The notes beneath the pieces are model-generated. The model saw nothing but the letters and a program-made list of their open reading frames with translations. It did no database searches and had not been told where the DNA came from. Below, in pieces: positions 13,201 through 24,869 of a stretch of DNA of 64,000 bases. The translations under genes and the position numbers were made by a program. This DNA comes from Brienomyrus brachyistius (lineage: Eukaryota > Chordata > Actinopteri > Osteoglossiformes > Mormyridae), in NCBI RefSeq assembly GCF_023856365.1, contig NC_064541.1, positions 24,530,214 through 24,594,213 on the forward strand. Direction: 5' to 3'. The stretch's first letter is position 1. Each line of letters begins with the position of its first letter.

Positions 13201-16200
13201 ATTTTCCATATATAACTATTGTAACCTCCTCTACCTCTATCTCCAAGTATAGTATATTTTCTTGTATACCTTATATTTACTTTGTTTACCACGTGCCTAT
13301 TTGTTACATGTCTTTCTCTCGTCTGCACTGGAAAAAAAACTGGCGCCACATCATCTCGTCTCTCTATGTACCTGTACAGTATATAGCAGAGATGACAATA
13401 AAGTTTACTTTGACTTTGATATGAAAGACAAATCATCTGAACAAAAGAGAATACGTTGGCACAACTTTTGTTGCTTGTAATTCTTAGTATGTAAAACTAA
13501 AAATCTGATTTTTTTTTTTTTTTAATCGATATGAAAGATTCCCAGTCAAAATTCATTCACAATAGTCACTGATTTAGTTAGAACACATTAGACATTTGTG
13601 GTAGTCGGTACAAGCAACGACTTAACGATCAGTTGACTTTGTGGACTTAAGGTGAAACCATCACCTACAAATGACACACAAAATGTACTCATGCCTGTAC
13701 TCTGGGTCATCCTTACATTTTGACGAGTAGCACACAGGGTTCAGTTCTTAGTGTTTGTGTGATTTATTTTCGCCCTTGCAAGGTGGAGTTGTGCTCTCTT
13801 CCTCTCATAGGTACAGCCTTCAGCTCTGCAGCATATGACTGCACCTTTCTCCTGTGGCATAAAAGCTTTTTTGTGAGAGGCCTGATCGCCTGGTTTTTAC
13901 TACCTTGCCGTCTTCAACTAGAGCGTGAATCTACAACCTAACTTTTTGGATGTCAACTGACCCTATTGGTGAGTTGATGATGACTGAGCAGGCATACACA
14001 ATGGCAAAAATGCCACAGTAACCATTTGCTTGTTGTGGGACATTTAGGACATCCGTGACTGTCCAGTCAGATGCCCGAAAATGTTCTGCAGCTGCCCTGT
14101 AAATGCACGCCACAACTTTTAGGAGAGTTGAGCTCGCAGTTTTTGGCATTTCAAAACTGAGGTTTGAATTGAATATGCAAATTTCCTGTTCTGTGAAATC
14201 TGCTGCAGCAAGAAGCCAGTGTGAACCAGGACCTCACACATGAGTATTAAAGGGCATCAGAACTGTATCAAAATTTAAAGCTCTCTGAGCTGCACAAAAC
14301 TGTAAAACTGGGCCAAAGTTTGAAAGTGCAGCCATCTAATAAATTAACGTGGGCATACACAAAACAGAGTCCAACACCTTAGCATGACCTATGTAGCCTG
14401 TGATGGCCCACTCAATAGTTTCCCCATTGAGCCAAGTAAAACTCTAGAATTTTATAAACTGAAAAAAATGGCCATTGACTTTGCTGCTTTATTGTATATA
14501 GTTATACTGTATGTAAGATTTGTGAAGGGTTCTTACTTATATTTGTAGTATTGTAATCAGTTGATAAGTAAAAAAAAATTGAATATTTTGTTTGCATTGC
14601 ATATTATATCGGCTATGACGGTGGTCACCTAATAAAATAGGAATTTAACGTAGCCTTTAAATTGACTGTTGAGAGGTGAACCTTGAGAGTGGTTGTTGGA
14701 TGACAATATTTTAAGAATTTTAAGGAGTATTACAATTGCTTATCTATAAAACATCTCTATAAACTGATATGCCTGTTATAAAAAGCACTATGAAAATATT
14801 ACCCTAAAGCAGCCGCTTAAAAGGCTGTTGGATGAATGTTAAGAATATAACTACGACAATTGTTGTAATATTCTTGTATATATGTATAAAGTATATATTA
14901 TTACTATTGTATATAACTAATGGTACTAATAAAATATCTGAAGTGGCTGCAAAGAAAAGGTTAAAGTCTTTATGACCAGACATGTGTGAAAAATATGGTG
15001 ATTATTGGTGGCTGTTTTGGTACATTAAGTTGGGTTAAGCCTTTTCACATTAAGCGTTTTAGAATGTCCCCTGCATTGTACATTGCAAATCACCGTTTCT
15101 TTGATGCTGGTTTTGTCATCCTCCCCGCCCGTCACTCCCCCCGTTTCATAAAAGAAGTTATTTTTTAAATAATGTTACATCTGCCTAGCAATTTTAATCA
15201 AGTCACAATGGAGTCATGGATATGGATGCACACAGCAGACCGACAGCCTGCGCAGCTATATAACAAGGTAAGCTTCGTATTTATGCTACCAATCAAATAA
15301 ATGTATAAACATTGCCAATCGTCGCTGTGTTTGACCTATTTTTAACAGTTTCTGGACAGAGGATTGCATGTATAAAAACTAGGAAGAAAAAAGAATAACG
15401 GTAGAAAGAAACCAAGTGAGATTTTATTTGAAACTACAAAATTCTAAATCACATGCACATTTTCACAAAAAAACTGGGACAATTCGTGTCCCGGTAAAGA
15501 ATATTAAATTTCTAAGGCATTTGCTCAAAGACAGAGGACGACCCAGGGAAAACTGAGACAGGTGGCAAACCTAAGTGGGACCCAGGGTGAACTTTGTGGG
15601 ATCATCAGCGGGCTTCAGAAAACTCACCCTTACAGCTTCTTCATTGTCTCTCAGGACTTCAATCATGAATCATTAAAGTCAGTTCCGCCCAGATTTCCCC
15701 AGAACACTGATTCTGCCGCATGAAGGGAAAGCATGTTGTATATGGAAACATCCACCGTGCACAAGGTAGCACCCCTCCCCCAAGTCAGACAATCAGATCA
15801 CATCTCTATCATCCTGGCTCTAGCCTACAGACCTATGCAGACACAGATCAGACCAGCCCTGCAGGTGGTGTACACCTCAGAATGCTGTATCTGCACTACA
15901 ATACTGCTTCAACTGCACAGACCGGGGTATCTTCAGGGAATCTGCCACCTATGGCGACTCAGTACACATGGAGGATTACACAGCCTATCGATGGGCTGTA
16001 TCAAGAAACACAAGGATGTAACTGTCTCCAAAATTATCATCTCACACACACAAACCATAAACCCTGGTGTTGTGCACCCTCATGAAAATCAGAGGTGCTG
16101 CCTACAGATCTGGACACAGAGAGGCTGATACTACAGCCAGAGTGAAAATTTTCCTGGCCATCAAAAAAGCAAAGTGTGCCCATGCAGAAAGAAAATCAGT

Positions 16201-18893
16201 TACTTCATCGACTCAATGCCGCATATGTGCCAGGGATTTCAATCCATCACTGTTTACAAGCCAATAACTCAGCCTGCAGCAGATAACTGGAATGTGAGAA
16301 TGTTTTTTGTGCTTATTGATTTAACAAAATTCCTGTTGTCTTACAAAGATAATGGTAGAGAACAAAACTATTCCACAAATTTGGTTTATTTCCATTTCTC
16401 ACTGGCCTAACACAAGCTTTCGCTGCCCCAATCCACTGGCTCAGCTTCATGTGAATAAGGGTACTTCCAGGGTTTGTGTTGGAAAAGTTGTTGGAACTGC
16501 TTTTCCCCACATTACACTGGGTTCTTTTGGTTTTGGAGTGCAGCTAAGGTGGTAAAAATTGGTTTAGTGTATGAATGGGGAAACCGCAATGCACCTTTTA
16601 GGACTATACTGGATTTTCTCGATTGTACTCGGACTTACTATCCAGCAGCTCCTTGGGTAGGTGCTGTGAACTTGATCTACATTACTCAAAATTCCCATTG
16701 TATGAGACTTCTCCTGCCTACACTGTATCACAGCGGTGGAAACTTAAGCTGCGGTCGATAGCCGACTTGCTGATCTGGGAATAGATCGTTGGCCACGACA
16801 CATACATCATGGATCTCGCAGCAGATGCACGGTCATTGCCGGCACTGAGGGATGCATATCTTATGTGCTCCTGTGAACAAGATTAGCGAAGACAAGGGAG
16901 GTGATGCTGCGATTATATGATTCCTTGGTAAGACCCCACCTAGAATATTGTGTGCAGGTTTAGTCACCATACCTTAAGAAGGACATTGCTGCCTTGGAAA
17001 TCGTGCAACGTAGGGCGACAAGAATGGTTCCTGGTCTTAGAGGAATGTCATATGAGGAGAGATTAACTAAGCTGAATCTAAATGAATTGAGCAAAGGAGA
17101 CTAAGGGGGGACATGATCCAGGTATATAAGATTCTAACAGGTCTGGATGCTGTTCAGCCAAATGGCTACTTCAATATTAATTTAAATACTAGAACTCGTG
17201 GCCACAAGTGGAAATTAGCGGGAGAACATTTTAAACTGAATTTGAGAAAGCACTTTACACAGCATGTAGTTGTAGTTGTGAGATCGCTGAAGACCGAGAC
17301 AAACTTGACACCACAGCAACTAATAATAATTAGTACCTTTCCAGAACAGATGCATTCCCAATAGCAGCTGCACATCATATTGAGGCCACATGCATCATTT
17401 CAATATTCAAATCAAATTCCTTTTCCCTTTTATCTGGAAAATAATTTAGCCAGAAGAGCATGACTTTATATGTATTATAAATATACATTTTGTTTTTGTT
17501 ATTAATTATAATACCACTATTAATAGCACTTTCAGCCACAGCAACATAAAAATGTACCACAGAATTCCTGGGGAAATCATTCTTTCTGACAGCCATCAGA
17601 TTGTACAATCAGTAAATCAATCAGGACACATACATTAATGTGTACAATACCAGCTATCTTTTTAATCAATATCTATAATCTTTTGAGTGCAATATTTACC
17701 ACACTTATTGCCATATTCACCCACCTATTTCATCTCTGTGTTATATTTATATTACACAGATTGTTGTATGTGGTACTATGTACCGTCTATTTTTGTCGTG
17801 TGGTTGTGTATTGTGCAGTTTCACAAGCTACTTCTTTCGAGATAAGTTTTCTGATAACTGTACCCCAGTAGCCACCAACAGCCATGTAAAAATGACTTCA
17901 GTTTTAAATGCAATGCAGTGTATTTCAGCAATAATAATACATATTAGTATATTTCACCATTTATATAAATGGCAAGACTTTTACTACTATATATGTTTAC
18001 TAGGAGCCATGTATCAGTGAGAAAGTTAGGGCTGTTGCTTTCAACATGGATCACTGTGGTTGCAGTTTTGCTATGGTCTGCCCCCAGACATAAATCACGA
18101 TACACACACACACACACAAACACTTTGTTATAATGAAAAAGTCCAACCTGAAACTGATGCCAGAAGATTTACCTGGTGAATGATGTAGATGCCATAGTTG
18201 AGCTGCTGTCTCTGCAGGAAGGGGTGTAGGTAGTAGAGCAGGAACTTCAGGTGGTGTTCTCTGTTCCTGTGGGGGATGATGACTGCGGTGTGATGGAGAG
18301 ACTCGCAGTTTGGTGGCCTGTAACGTCCCCCTCGCACTACTAGGGGGTTTTTCCGCTCTACTTGAGCCAAAGTCAGCCCAGAAGGGAAAGTCACACGGAG
18401 TGGGCCTCCTGTAAATGAGGAAAGTGGGGGTGCAAATATCAATTAAGCATGGAGGAATAACAGAGAAGGAAATGGCCACCTCTACCACATTCCTACAGAA
18501 CAAAAACATATGCACACAATCCCATTATATGGGGAGGGACTGGTTTATTACGGCCCCTCTCTGTATTGTTCCAAAATTAACCTACATGTTGAGCTACAGT
18601 CCATCAATGAACCAGTACTGAAAGGACTCACCAACTAATGGAGACTTCTTTGGACAGTAAGGCATGCTCTCCTCCCTCGTCAGGCTTTTGGACAGAAGGG
18701 AAAGGTTGGCATAGACATCACGCCCAGTATGGTTTTGCATGGAGGCCCCCACCCCTGTGTCAGTCCTTCGGAAAATCCGGAAAAAATAGGTGACCCTCTT
18801 CTGGTAACCCTCCCTGGAGAGGAGGGCCATGACGATAAGCTGGACCCCAAGAATCATCATCAGGAAACGCCATTTTGATTGTAGATTTGGCAT
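10242..18893 (-). CDS. b4galt3: Beta-1,4-galactosyltransferase, B4GALT3-like (6 coding exons)
   Basis: Golgi type II membrane enzyme that transfers galactose from UDP-Gal to terminal GlcNAc of glycans. Coding exons in transcript order on the minus strand: 18,893-18,632; 18,408-18,173; 12,560-12,373; 11,127-11,005; 10,825-10,721; 10,476-10,242. All junctions are GT-AG and the phases agree, giving 1,149 nt and 382 aa (human B4GALT3 is about 393). A membrane anchor lies at about residues 8-25 (FLMMILGVQLIVMALL). The catalytic domain shows RGGRYRPPNC, IPHRNREHHL, LHPFLQRQQLNYGIYIIHQ, FNRAKL, the metal-binding DVD (198-200), WGWGGEDDD (258-266) and the second metal-ligand His in RYKMIKH (293). HPFLQRQQLNYGIY and HEHPKH-like features separate it from B4GALT1/2. 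B4GALT4 is the nearest alternative. The 5.6-kb intron 2 carries much transposon debris. Non-coding 5' exons were not located. Confidence 0.88.
11445..11577 (+). mobile_element. tRNA-derived SINE in b4galt3-like intron 3
   Basis: A B-box-like GGGCTCAAATTCC is followed by a tail of the form TCACTTTGGATAAAAGTGTC and AGATAAATG, typical of fish tRNA-SINEs with a LINE-like 3' end. Confidence 0.55.
12080..12310 (+). pseudogene. Tc1/mariner transposase C-terminal fragment
   Basis: This 76-codon open frame carries QHDGGPFHKAK and WPGNSADLNPIE. These correspond to the second catalytic Asp region and the final Glu region of a DD34E Tc1 transposase. The N-terminal DNA-binding half and first Asp are missing, so it is a dead fragment. 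It sits in intron 3 of the b4galt3-like gene, opposite in strand, about 60 bp downstream of exon 3. A typical Tc1 end-like stretch (GGTCTGAATACTTT) near 11,650 may belong to the same insertion. Confidence 0.8.
12985..13425 (+). mobile_element. LINE 3' end (C-terminal ORF2 remnant plus 3' UTR)
   Basis: From 12,999 the plus strand reads a short Arg-rich stretch with RLRDSFFPQAIRLLN. This is the usual C-terminus of a fish non-LTR ORF2, where an NSFFPxAIRLLN-like motif is recurrent. It is followed by a (CA)n stretch and a 3' UTR ending near GATGACAATAAAGTTTACTT. 5'-truncated copy in intron 2 of the b4galt3-like gene. Confidence 0.6.
13931..14340 (-). pseudogene. C48 (Ulp1/SENP-like) cysteine protease relic
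   Basis: On the minus strand one frame gives, in order, DTVLMPFN, GSHW (catalytic His region), an Asp in LLAAADFTEQ, IFNS, then DVLNVPQQANGYCGIFAIVYA. This is the C48 order His-Asp-Gln-Cys. One stop codon (TGA, about 14,230) separates the first two blocks. The usual Asp before the catalytic Cys (GYDCG) is missing by a clean codon loss. Such proteases are carried by several eukaryotic DNA transposons, so a transposon origin is the likeliest. It lies on the sense strand of b4galt3-like intron 2 but has no splice-consistent link to it. Confidence 0.6.
15730..16310 (+). pseudogene. Degenerate LINE ORF2, segment between endonuclease and RT
   Basis: Several frames must be combined to read AYRP, a CxxxTxW-like region, GYLQGICHLW, SMGCIKKHKDVTVSK, TNHKPW and, further on, FLAIKKAKCAHAE and GFQSITVYKP. 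This order matches the linker between the endonuclease and reverse transcriptase of fish CR1/L2-type LINEs. Frameshifts and stops make it non-functional. Confidence 0.6.
16870..17335 (+). pseudogene. LINE ORF2 C-terminal fragment (same family as 23,340-24,565)
   Basis: Read with two frameshifts and stops, it gives [44 protein letters not shown], then [32 protein letters not shown]. This closely matches the copy at 24,040-24,520. It is the post-RT C-terminal region of a non-LTR retrotransposon. Confidence 0.75.
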
Positions 18894-19707
18894 GATGCTC
18901 AGTGTGACTGGTTTTTAATATTATGCTTTGAAGAGGGGTGGGGGGGACGTAGTTATGGTGTCTCTGACATACCCCAAAAACAATGTGGCTAATGATACCT
19001 TGGCAGTCAGATCCTTTTTTGTGAAATTCGTACACAAGGATGCTTCGTGACCAATTATTCTTCTGGAAAGATGAGTCCCCCCTTCAAAAATTGGAAGAAA
19101 GTTCAGGACTGCATGTAATGATATGGTGCTTTGTAGTGCGATGGGTTTCCTGGTATTGCGAAGAGGAATAACTGTTTTCCTTTACAAAAATGAGACTAGG
19201 GCTTGTTCTTCGTCAGTACAGATGATCACAGTTTAAAGGTTGAGAATTTCTCCCTAACCTCTTTATGAGTAAACATCTGACTATTTTGTCCATAAGCAAC
19301 AATGCGAAAAAGGCACTTCAAACAATGTAAGAAAAGGAAAAAAAAACATTATAGTGAATATTTTGACATTCCTCTAGTCAGATGAGATGCGCAAGATCAA
19401 AGATGCTGATTCAAGCCTCATTTTCGCAGCGCTTCAGAGCAGCCAGCTGGGATCCTGCCAATTAACACGTCCGCCATCCAGCTGCTGGTCTGATCCACAC
19501 TCCACAGCTGTCATTCATCAATGTGGAGAGTAATGGGGGGAAACCTGGGGGGTGGGGGGAATAAATAAAAACATTTTTAGAATGAACTTCTGCTTGTTGC
19601 ATGGGACATGTACTGCAGAACATGAACTCTCATCTCTCCACACAGACAAAAGGCAAAAAGGCACGTCATGGAATGAGCTGAGATTTTGTTTGTCTGTGTC
19701 TGTTTGT

Positions 19708-19733
19708 TTGTGTGTATGTGTGTGTGTGTGTGT
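19708..19733. repeat. (GT)n microsatellite
   Basis: Dinucleotide run within intergenic DNA upstream of the b4galt3-like start. Confidence 0.85.
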
Positions 19734-20089
19734 CACAGTTACAGGCAGCTTACTGACAGCATGTGGAATCAGGTTCACAAATCAGACCTGGCTCAAAGAC
19801 AAAAGGATTTATATTTTACCCTGAGATTTCTCTTCCTGATTGGCAGAACGTTATGTCTGTGGAAAACTGCTGTCAACATGTAGCCAAGGCTGTTCACAGG
19901 CTGGATAAACAGCTTGTGCTTCCTTTCAGCTTTCATGACAGCTTATGGTGCAGGTAGATACAGTTGTATATAATCCGACTACCCCAGATCCATCCAAACA
20001 TCTTAAAGAATGAAATGATACTATATTCACCAAGTACAGTTACACAGAAAACTACATTTTGGGATGAACTCCTTTGGGATGGTGGGTCA

Positions 20090-20240
20090 GAGTACAGGGT
20101 CAGCCATTTATCTGGCACCCCTAGAGCCTTGCTCAAGGACCCAATGATAATGCAACTATTCTATGACCCTACTTTGTGATTCAAAGTAACAACTTTCCAA
20201 TCTCAGACATGGAGTTTTAACCCATAGACCTACGCACCGC
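20090..20240 (-). mobile_element. tRNA-derived SINE, minus orientation
   Basis: The minus strand reads GTGGCGGTGCGTAGGTCTAT, then a B-box-like GGGTTAAAACTCC, and further on TCCTTGAGCAAGGCTCTAGG. This is the standard body motif (GAGCAAGGC) of a widespread fish tRNA-SINE. Confidence 0.6.
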
Positions 20241-21479
20241 CACTTAATCCAGCATTGAAGGCTGAATCACAGAGCATCAGGCTGTTCTTTGTCTTGAAAA
20301 GATACCAGTCCATCACAGGGCACATATGCATACCCATTAAAGTGCTCTAATTAGAAGGTTTATTACTTTAAAACAACTTTACACCTTATTTTCAGTCCTA
20401 TTCACCAACTGGTTGCCTGGCTCAAAAGTCAATACAGCAATACGTTTAAATTTATTTAGCCAACGCTTTTGCCAAAAGTGATGTACAAGTGAAGCAAATA
20501 GCACATTACAAACATACATGCTGTCAGAGTTAACTAGGCACGAGTGCAGCTTCCAGTGAATGCCTAGACTCAAGTGCACAGCTCAGTACTATTTTTAGAA
20601 TAAAAACAAACCAACAAGCACTTATCACACGATACCTGCAGGTTCGGAGGCTACAACAGTGCTACAACAGAAACAGATCGAAATGAAGCAAAGTGATTTC
20701 AGCCTGCATAATATCCCAACACTGACTGTATATGTCACTGCTTTGTCAAGGATCTGTCTCAACTTAATTGACCTTTTCCAACCAGTGAGCAAAAAAATAA
20801 ATAAAAATTATACACCATCAGACTGCCAAAAATATTCGTCAGGCGGAAGCGCTACACAAATGAGTCAGCTGTGCTGCTGAATAAACAAAGCATGCAGCAT
20901 GGCTGATGAAGAACTGGTTCCAAAAAATGCTCCACTTTAATTGTGTGTAAATGGTTTGGATTTGCACCCATATGGTAACTGTTCGTACAACAGGTGGCAA
21001 CAGATTTCATTTGTTTGTATTTGTTGTAAACGGAGTTCAGAAGTGCACAGTTAATGACCAAAGTGATAAACGCTCATTTCTACTCTATACTTTTGAAAAT
21101 GTTAGTATTAAAAAGAGAAATTAAAAAGGGAAATGTCAATCTGACCATGGAAAATTAAGCAAAAAATAAGGAGCAGAACTATTTTTTAAAATTTTCACTC
21201 ATGTCTGTATTTCACTAGCATTTAACCATTCTGATTGAATTTTAAAGAAGATAAATTAAAATACAAAGATTTATATGTAATTTATTCTATTGTTCTATTT
21301 ATATGTGAACATTCATAAGGACCTGAGTTTAGGTGTATAATTACTGGCAAAAGTTTTGAGAATGCCAAGTATTGATTTTAGCAAAGTTTGCTGTTGCTTC
21401 AGTCTTTGCAGATCTTTTGTCAGCTGTTTCTATGGTATACTGAAGTATAATACAAGGCGTTTGTTTGTAAATACAGTTT

Positions 21480-21682
21480 CATGCTCCCCGGTCGCCCAGA
21501 GGAGGATGGGGTCCCCTTCCGAGTCTAGGTTCCTCTCAAGGTTTCTTCCTATTAAAGGGAGTTTTTCCTTGCCACTGTCGCCTCAGGCTTGCTTGGTGGG
21601 GTTCGGGCCGGTTATATGTAAAGTGCTTTGTGACAATGACTGTTGTTAAAAGCCCTATATAAATAAAATGGAATTGAATGGA
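21480..21682 (+). mobile_element. SINE/LINE 3' tail with AAATAAA end
   Basis: The sequence contains the run CCAGAGGAGGATGGGGTCCC, GGTTCCTCTCAAGGTTTCTT, GGGAGTTTTTCCTTGCCACT and ends AAAGCCCTATATAAATAAAA. This block is a well-known, highly repeated retroposon tail in teleost genomes. Only the 3' part is present. Confidence 0.75.
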
Positions 21683-21786
21683 ATTATTGACAACATTACA
21701 TACAATTACATAGAAGTTATCATCATTTCATAATTTTTTCCCCCTAAATTACCATTTTAGTTGTTTCATATAAAACTATGGGAGGT

Positions 21787-22510
21787 ATTTTCTGCAAAAA
21801 ACTAACTGAAAATGATAAGAAAATACAATCTCCACTTCGCCATTTAGTTTTCAAAGTCTGTGCGCAAAAATCCTGCAGAAATAAAAATTAAAATGAAATA
21901 GCACCATTTGCATTTGAATTTTCCACTCAAGTATGCCTCAGATATGACAAAAATTTAAAAAATAAAATTAAAAACCTTTTGTCTTTTCATTTTACAATTT
22001 GACTTTTCATTTTCAAGTTCACTACATGCAAATATATGTTAATCGGAGCGGGACCGTGGGCGGAGCTACGGATAATTGCTGCGAAAATGTGAAATGCATA
22101 GTACACAGCAGGTATGCCACTCAAATGATAGGCTAATTTTAATGTTTCCTTATAAAAGCACACCTGCCATAGCTTAAAAATTCTGTTCATATTTTATTTC
22201 GTTTTCCAAAATGTCTTCCGCAAACGCACTGAGAAAACACAGTAGTGATCTGTAGCTCCACTCCAATTAACATATATTTACATGCGGTGAATTTGAAAAT
22301 GAAAAGGCAAAGTAGGAAATGAAAAGTCAAACTGGAAAATGAAAAAATTAAAAACCATTTTGTATTATTTTTTTAATTTTTCATATCAGACTCATACATG
22401 ACTGGAAAATTAAAATGCAAATTTAAATTTTTGCAGGATTTTTGTGCACAGACTTTGGAGATGATAAAAATAAAATACAATTTTCATTAAATTTTTTGCA
22501 GAAAATAATG
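21787..22510. mobile_element. ~720-bp fold-back (inverted-repeat) element
   Basis: The left arm starts TATTTTCTGCAAAAAA. The right arm ends with its reverse complement TTTTTTGCAGAAAATA. Inner blocks also mirror each other: GTCTGTGCGCAAAAATCCTGC against GCAGGATTTTTGTGCACAGAC, and CATGCAAATATATGTTAATCGGAG against TTCCAATTAACATATATTTACATG-like sequence. The centre is a GC-richer stretch around 22,045-22,075. There is no coding potential, which fits a non-autonomous DNA transposon. No target duplication was resolved. Confidence 0.65.
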
Positions 22511-23339
22511 TCTATGGATTCATGTCTACTATTTTACCGACTGATCAATTAATTTGAACATGTTCCTCAAGAAAATCAAAGACTTTAATTAAAGTTAATT
22601 CTATTTTATTTTGACATAAAACTGTTTGTTATTAAAGGGCTTTAGATAATGGATGCCAGCTTTTCGGCACTATATGGACATTATTTTCACAGACATGTCA
22701 ATAAGCATTTAGTTGTATGCCTAAAATATTAATAAGAAGCATACTGTGGCACCCAAAGTTAGTGTATAAATACGGTGAATCCTTATCCTTATTAAATTTA
22801 GTTAGCTTGAACTCATGCCACATGTGACACAAGGGATGAGCACTTAAGTGATGATGGGTGGGACAGATCGGCGGCCACAACATCTTTTAAAAGAGGAGAA
22901 ACTGGTTGAACAAGGTAAAAATATGCTGGTGATGTGGCGGTACATTTTGCTGATTAAAGTCACTTTTTTTGTAAATAGTTTTCATTTTTATTTCAGTTCA
23001 CATATTATTTTCTTTATTTAGAGTGTCATAGTCATTACCGGTGTGATTGTGCACCACGATAAGGATTTGCACTAATCCGGTAATACCGCAAGAAGTCTAC
23101 GGCCTCATTATACAACAGGCTATTTATAAAAAGAAAAAGCATTTCATTTTCTTCAAAACTTCAGTTGAAATCTGAGTACTTATTGTTATACAGTCTATGT
23201 TTATCTACGTTATGTGATTTTTCTATTACACACTCTGAAGGGGTGTTGCGATAGCATATTAACATATTCAAAATAAACATATTTTGAGTAATTGTGTACG
23301 TACATACGTACATACATACATACATACATGCTAATATAA

Positions 23340-24565
23340 CACCCTTATTCAAAAAAGGGGATAGAAGTAATCCAACAAACTATAAACCAATCAGTTTAAC
23401 TTGTATAGCTGGAAAGGTAATGGAAGCTATGATCCAAGTGAAAATGGTACGTACATTACCTGGATTCAAATAACATTTTGAGGAATAGCCAACTTTGATT
23501 TAGGAGAGGTAGGTCCAGTTTAATAACTAATATTAACTACTTGAGTTCTTTGAGGAAGCTACAAGAGAAAATGATCACAAAAAGGCCTACGACGTGATCT
23601 ACTTAGATTTCCAGAAGGCTTTTGATGTTGCCTCCACAAACGGCTCTTGCTTAAGCTCCAAGCTGCAGGAATTTTAGGAACTACAGCAGCTTGGATTGAA
23701 AACTGGTTAACAGACAGGAGGCAGCGGGTAGTTATTAGAGGCACAATGTCACAGTGGGCCTGTGTTCATAGTGGGGTATCGCAGGGTTCAATTTTAGGAC
23801 CATTATTGTTCCTAATTTACATTAATAATATTGACACCAATATTTAATTGGCAATTTAGCAACTCCAATTAGCCTCAGCATGTTTTTGGACTGTGGGGGG
23901 AAACCGGAGTACCCGGAGGAAACCCCACGATGACATGGGGAGAACATGCAAACTCCACACACATGTGACCCAGGAGGAGACTTGAACCCGGGTCCCAGAG
24001 GTGTAAGGCAACAGTGCTAACCACTGCACCACCATGCCGGCCCCTGCTGGGTTACATCTCTTATATAATTCCTCGGTAAGACCTCACCTAGAATACTGTG
24101 TGCAGGTTTGGTCACCATACCTTAAAAAGGACATTGCTGCCTTGGAAAGGGTGCAACGTAGGGCTACGAGAATGATTCCTGGTCTTAGAGGAATGTCTTA
24201 TGAGAAGAGGTTAGCTGAGTTGAATCTGTTTATCCTTGAGCAAAGGAGACATGGTCCAGGTATATAAGATTCTAACAGGTCTGGTTGCTGTTCGGCCAAA
24301 CAGGTACTTCAATATTAGTTTAAATACTAGAACTCGTGGGAATAAGTGGAAATTAGCGGGAGAACATTTTAAAATGGATTTGAGAGATCACCTCTTTACA
24401 CAGAATGTAGTTAGAGTATGGAATAGTCTTCCTGTAAGTGTAGCGCAATCTAAAACCCTGCGTTCCTTTAAATCAGAGATAGATAAGATTTTAACTTATG
24501 GGCCGAATAGCCTCCTCTCCTTTGTAAATTTATTATGTTCTTATATTATTTGTATTGACTATGAG
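23340..24565 (+). pseudogene. Broken LINE ORF2 (RT domain and C-terminus), SINE inside
   Basis: Blocks in order are FKKGDRSNPTNY (RT start), YLDFQKAFD (first catalytic Asp), AAWIENWLTDRRQRVVI, GVSQGSILGPLLFLIYINN, then a minus-strand SINE at 23,848-24,047. After it come [34 protein letters not shown] and VWNSLPVSVAQSKTLRSFK. The YxDD box expected after LIYINN is absent, so the SINE site coincides with a deletion. It belongs to the CR1/L2/Jockey side of non-LTR elements by motif, and it has frameshifts. Confidence 0.8.
23848..24047 (-). mobile_element. tRNA-derived SINE inserted in the LINE
   Basis: On the minus strand it begins GGCATGGTGGTGCAGTGGTT (A-box region) and has a B box in GACCCGGGTTCAAGTCTCC. 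It continues GAGTTTGCATGTTCTCCCCA and GGTACTCCGGTTTCCCCCCA, and ends with CTAATTGGAGTTGCTAAATT. It is the same family as the copy at 51,061-51,365. Confidence 0.8.
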
Positions 24566-24869
24566 ACTTAATAATTTAGTCTCGCTCTCCGGGGAAAATA
24601 TCACCTGAATGAGATCTGAAATCCATTGACCTACAAAGCAGATGCAACACAGCCATGAGGTAACCTACTGATCTAACAGCAGGCTGAATGAGATGGGCCA
24701 CCACAACAATTCTAACAATACATCACAATAGCAAGTACAAACTGCTTTCAGAGCCCGCAACAAAACACAGCCAGACTTGTGCACCAATGTCTGAGAAGTT
24801 GTTTCATATCATTAAAGAATTTTTAAAAATCTCAGAAAAAAAATCACTAAACCACAAGAAAAAAAAATA

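Larger units (their letters stand above)
18894..21475. other. Upstream of b4galt3-like gene, no further gene seen
   Basis: The promoter and non-coding first exon of the galactosyltransferase are probably here or further up but cannot be fixed. Apart from the GT repeat and a minus-strand SINE, I see no conserved element. Confidence 0.4.
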
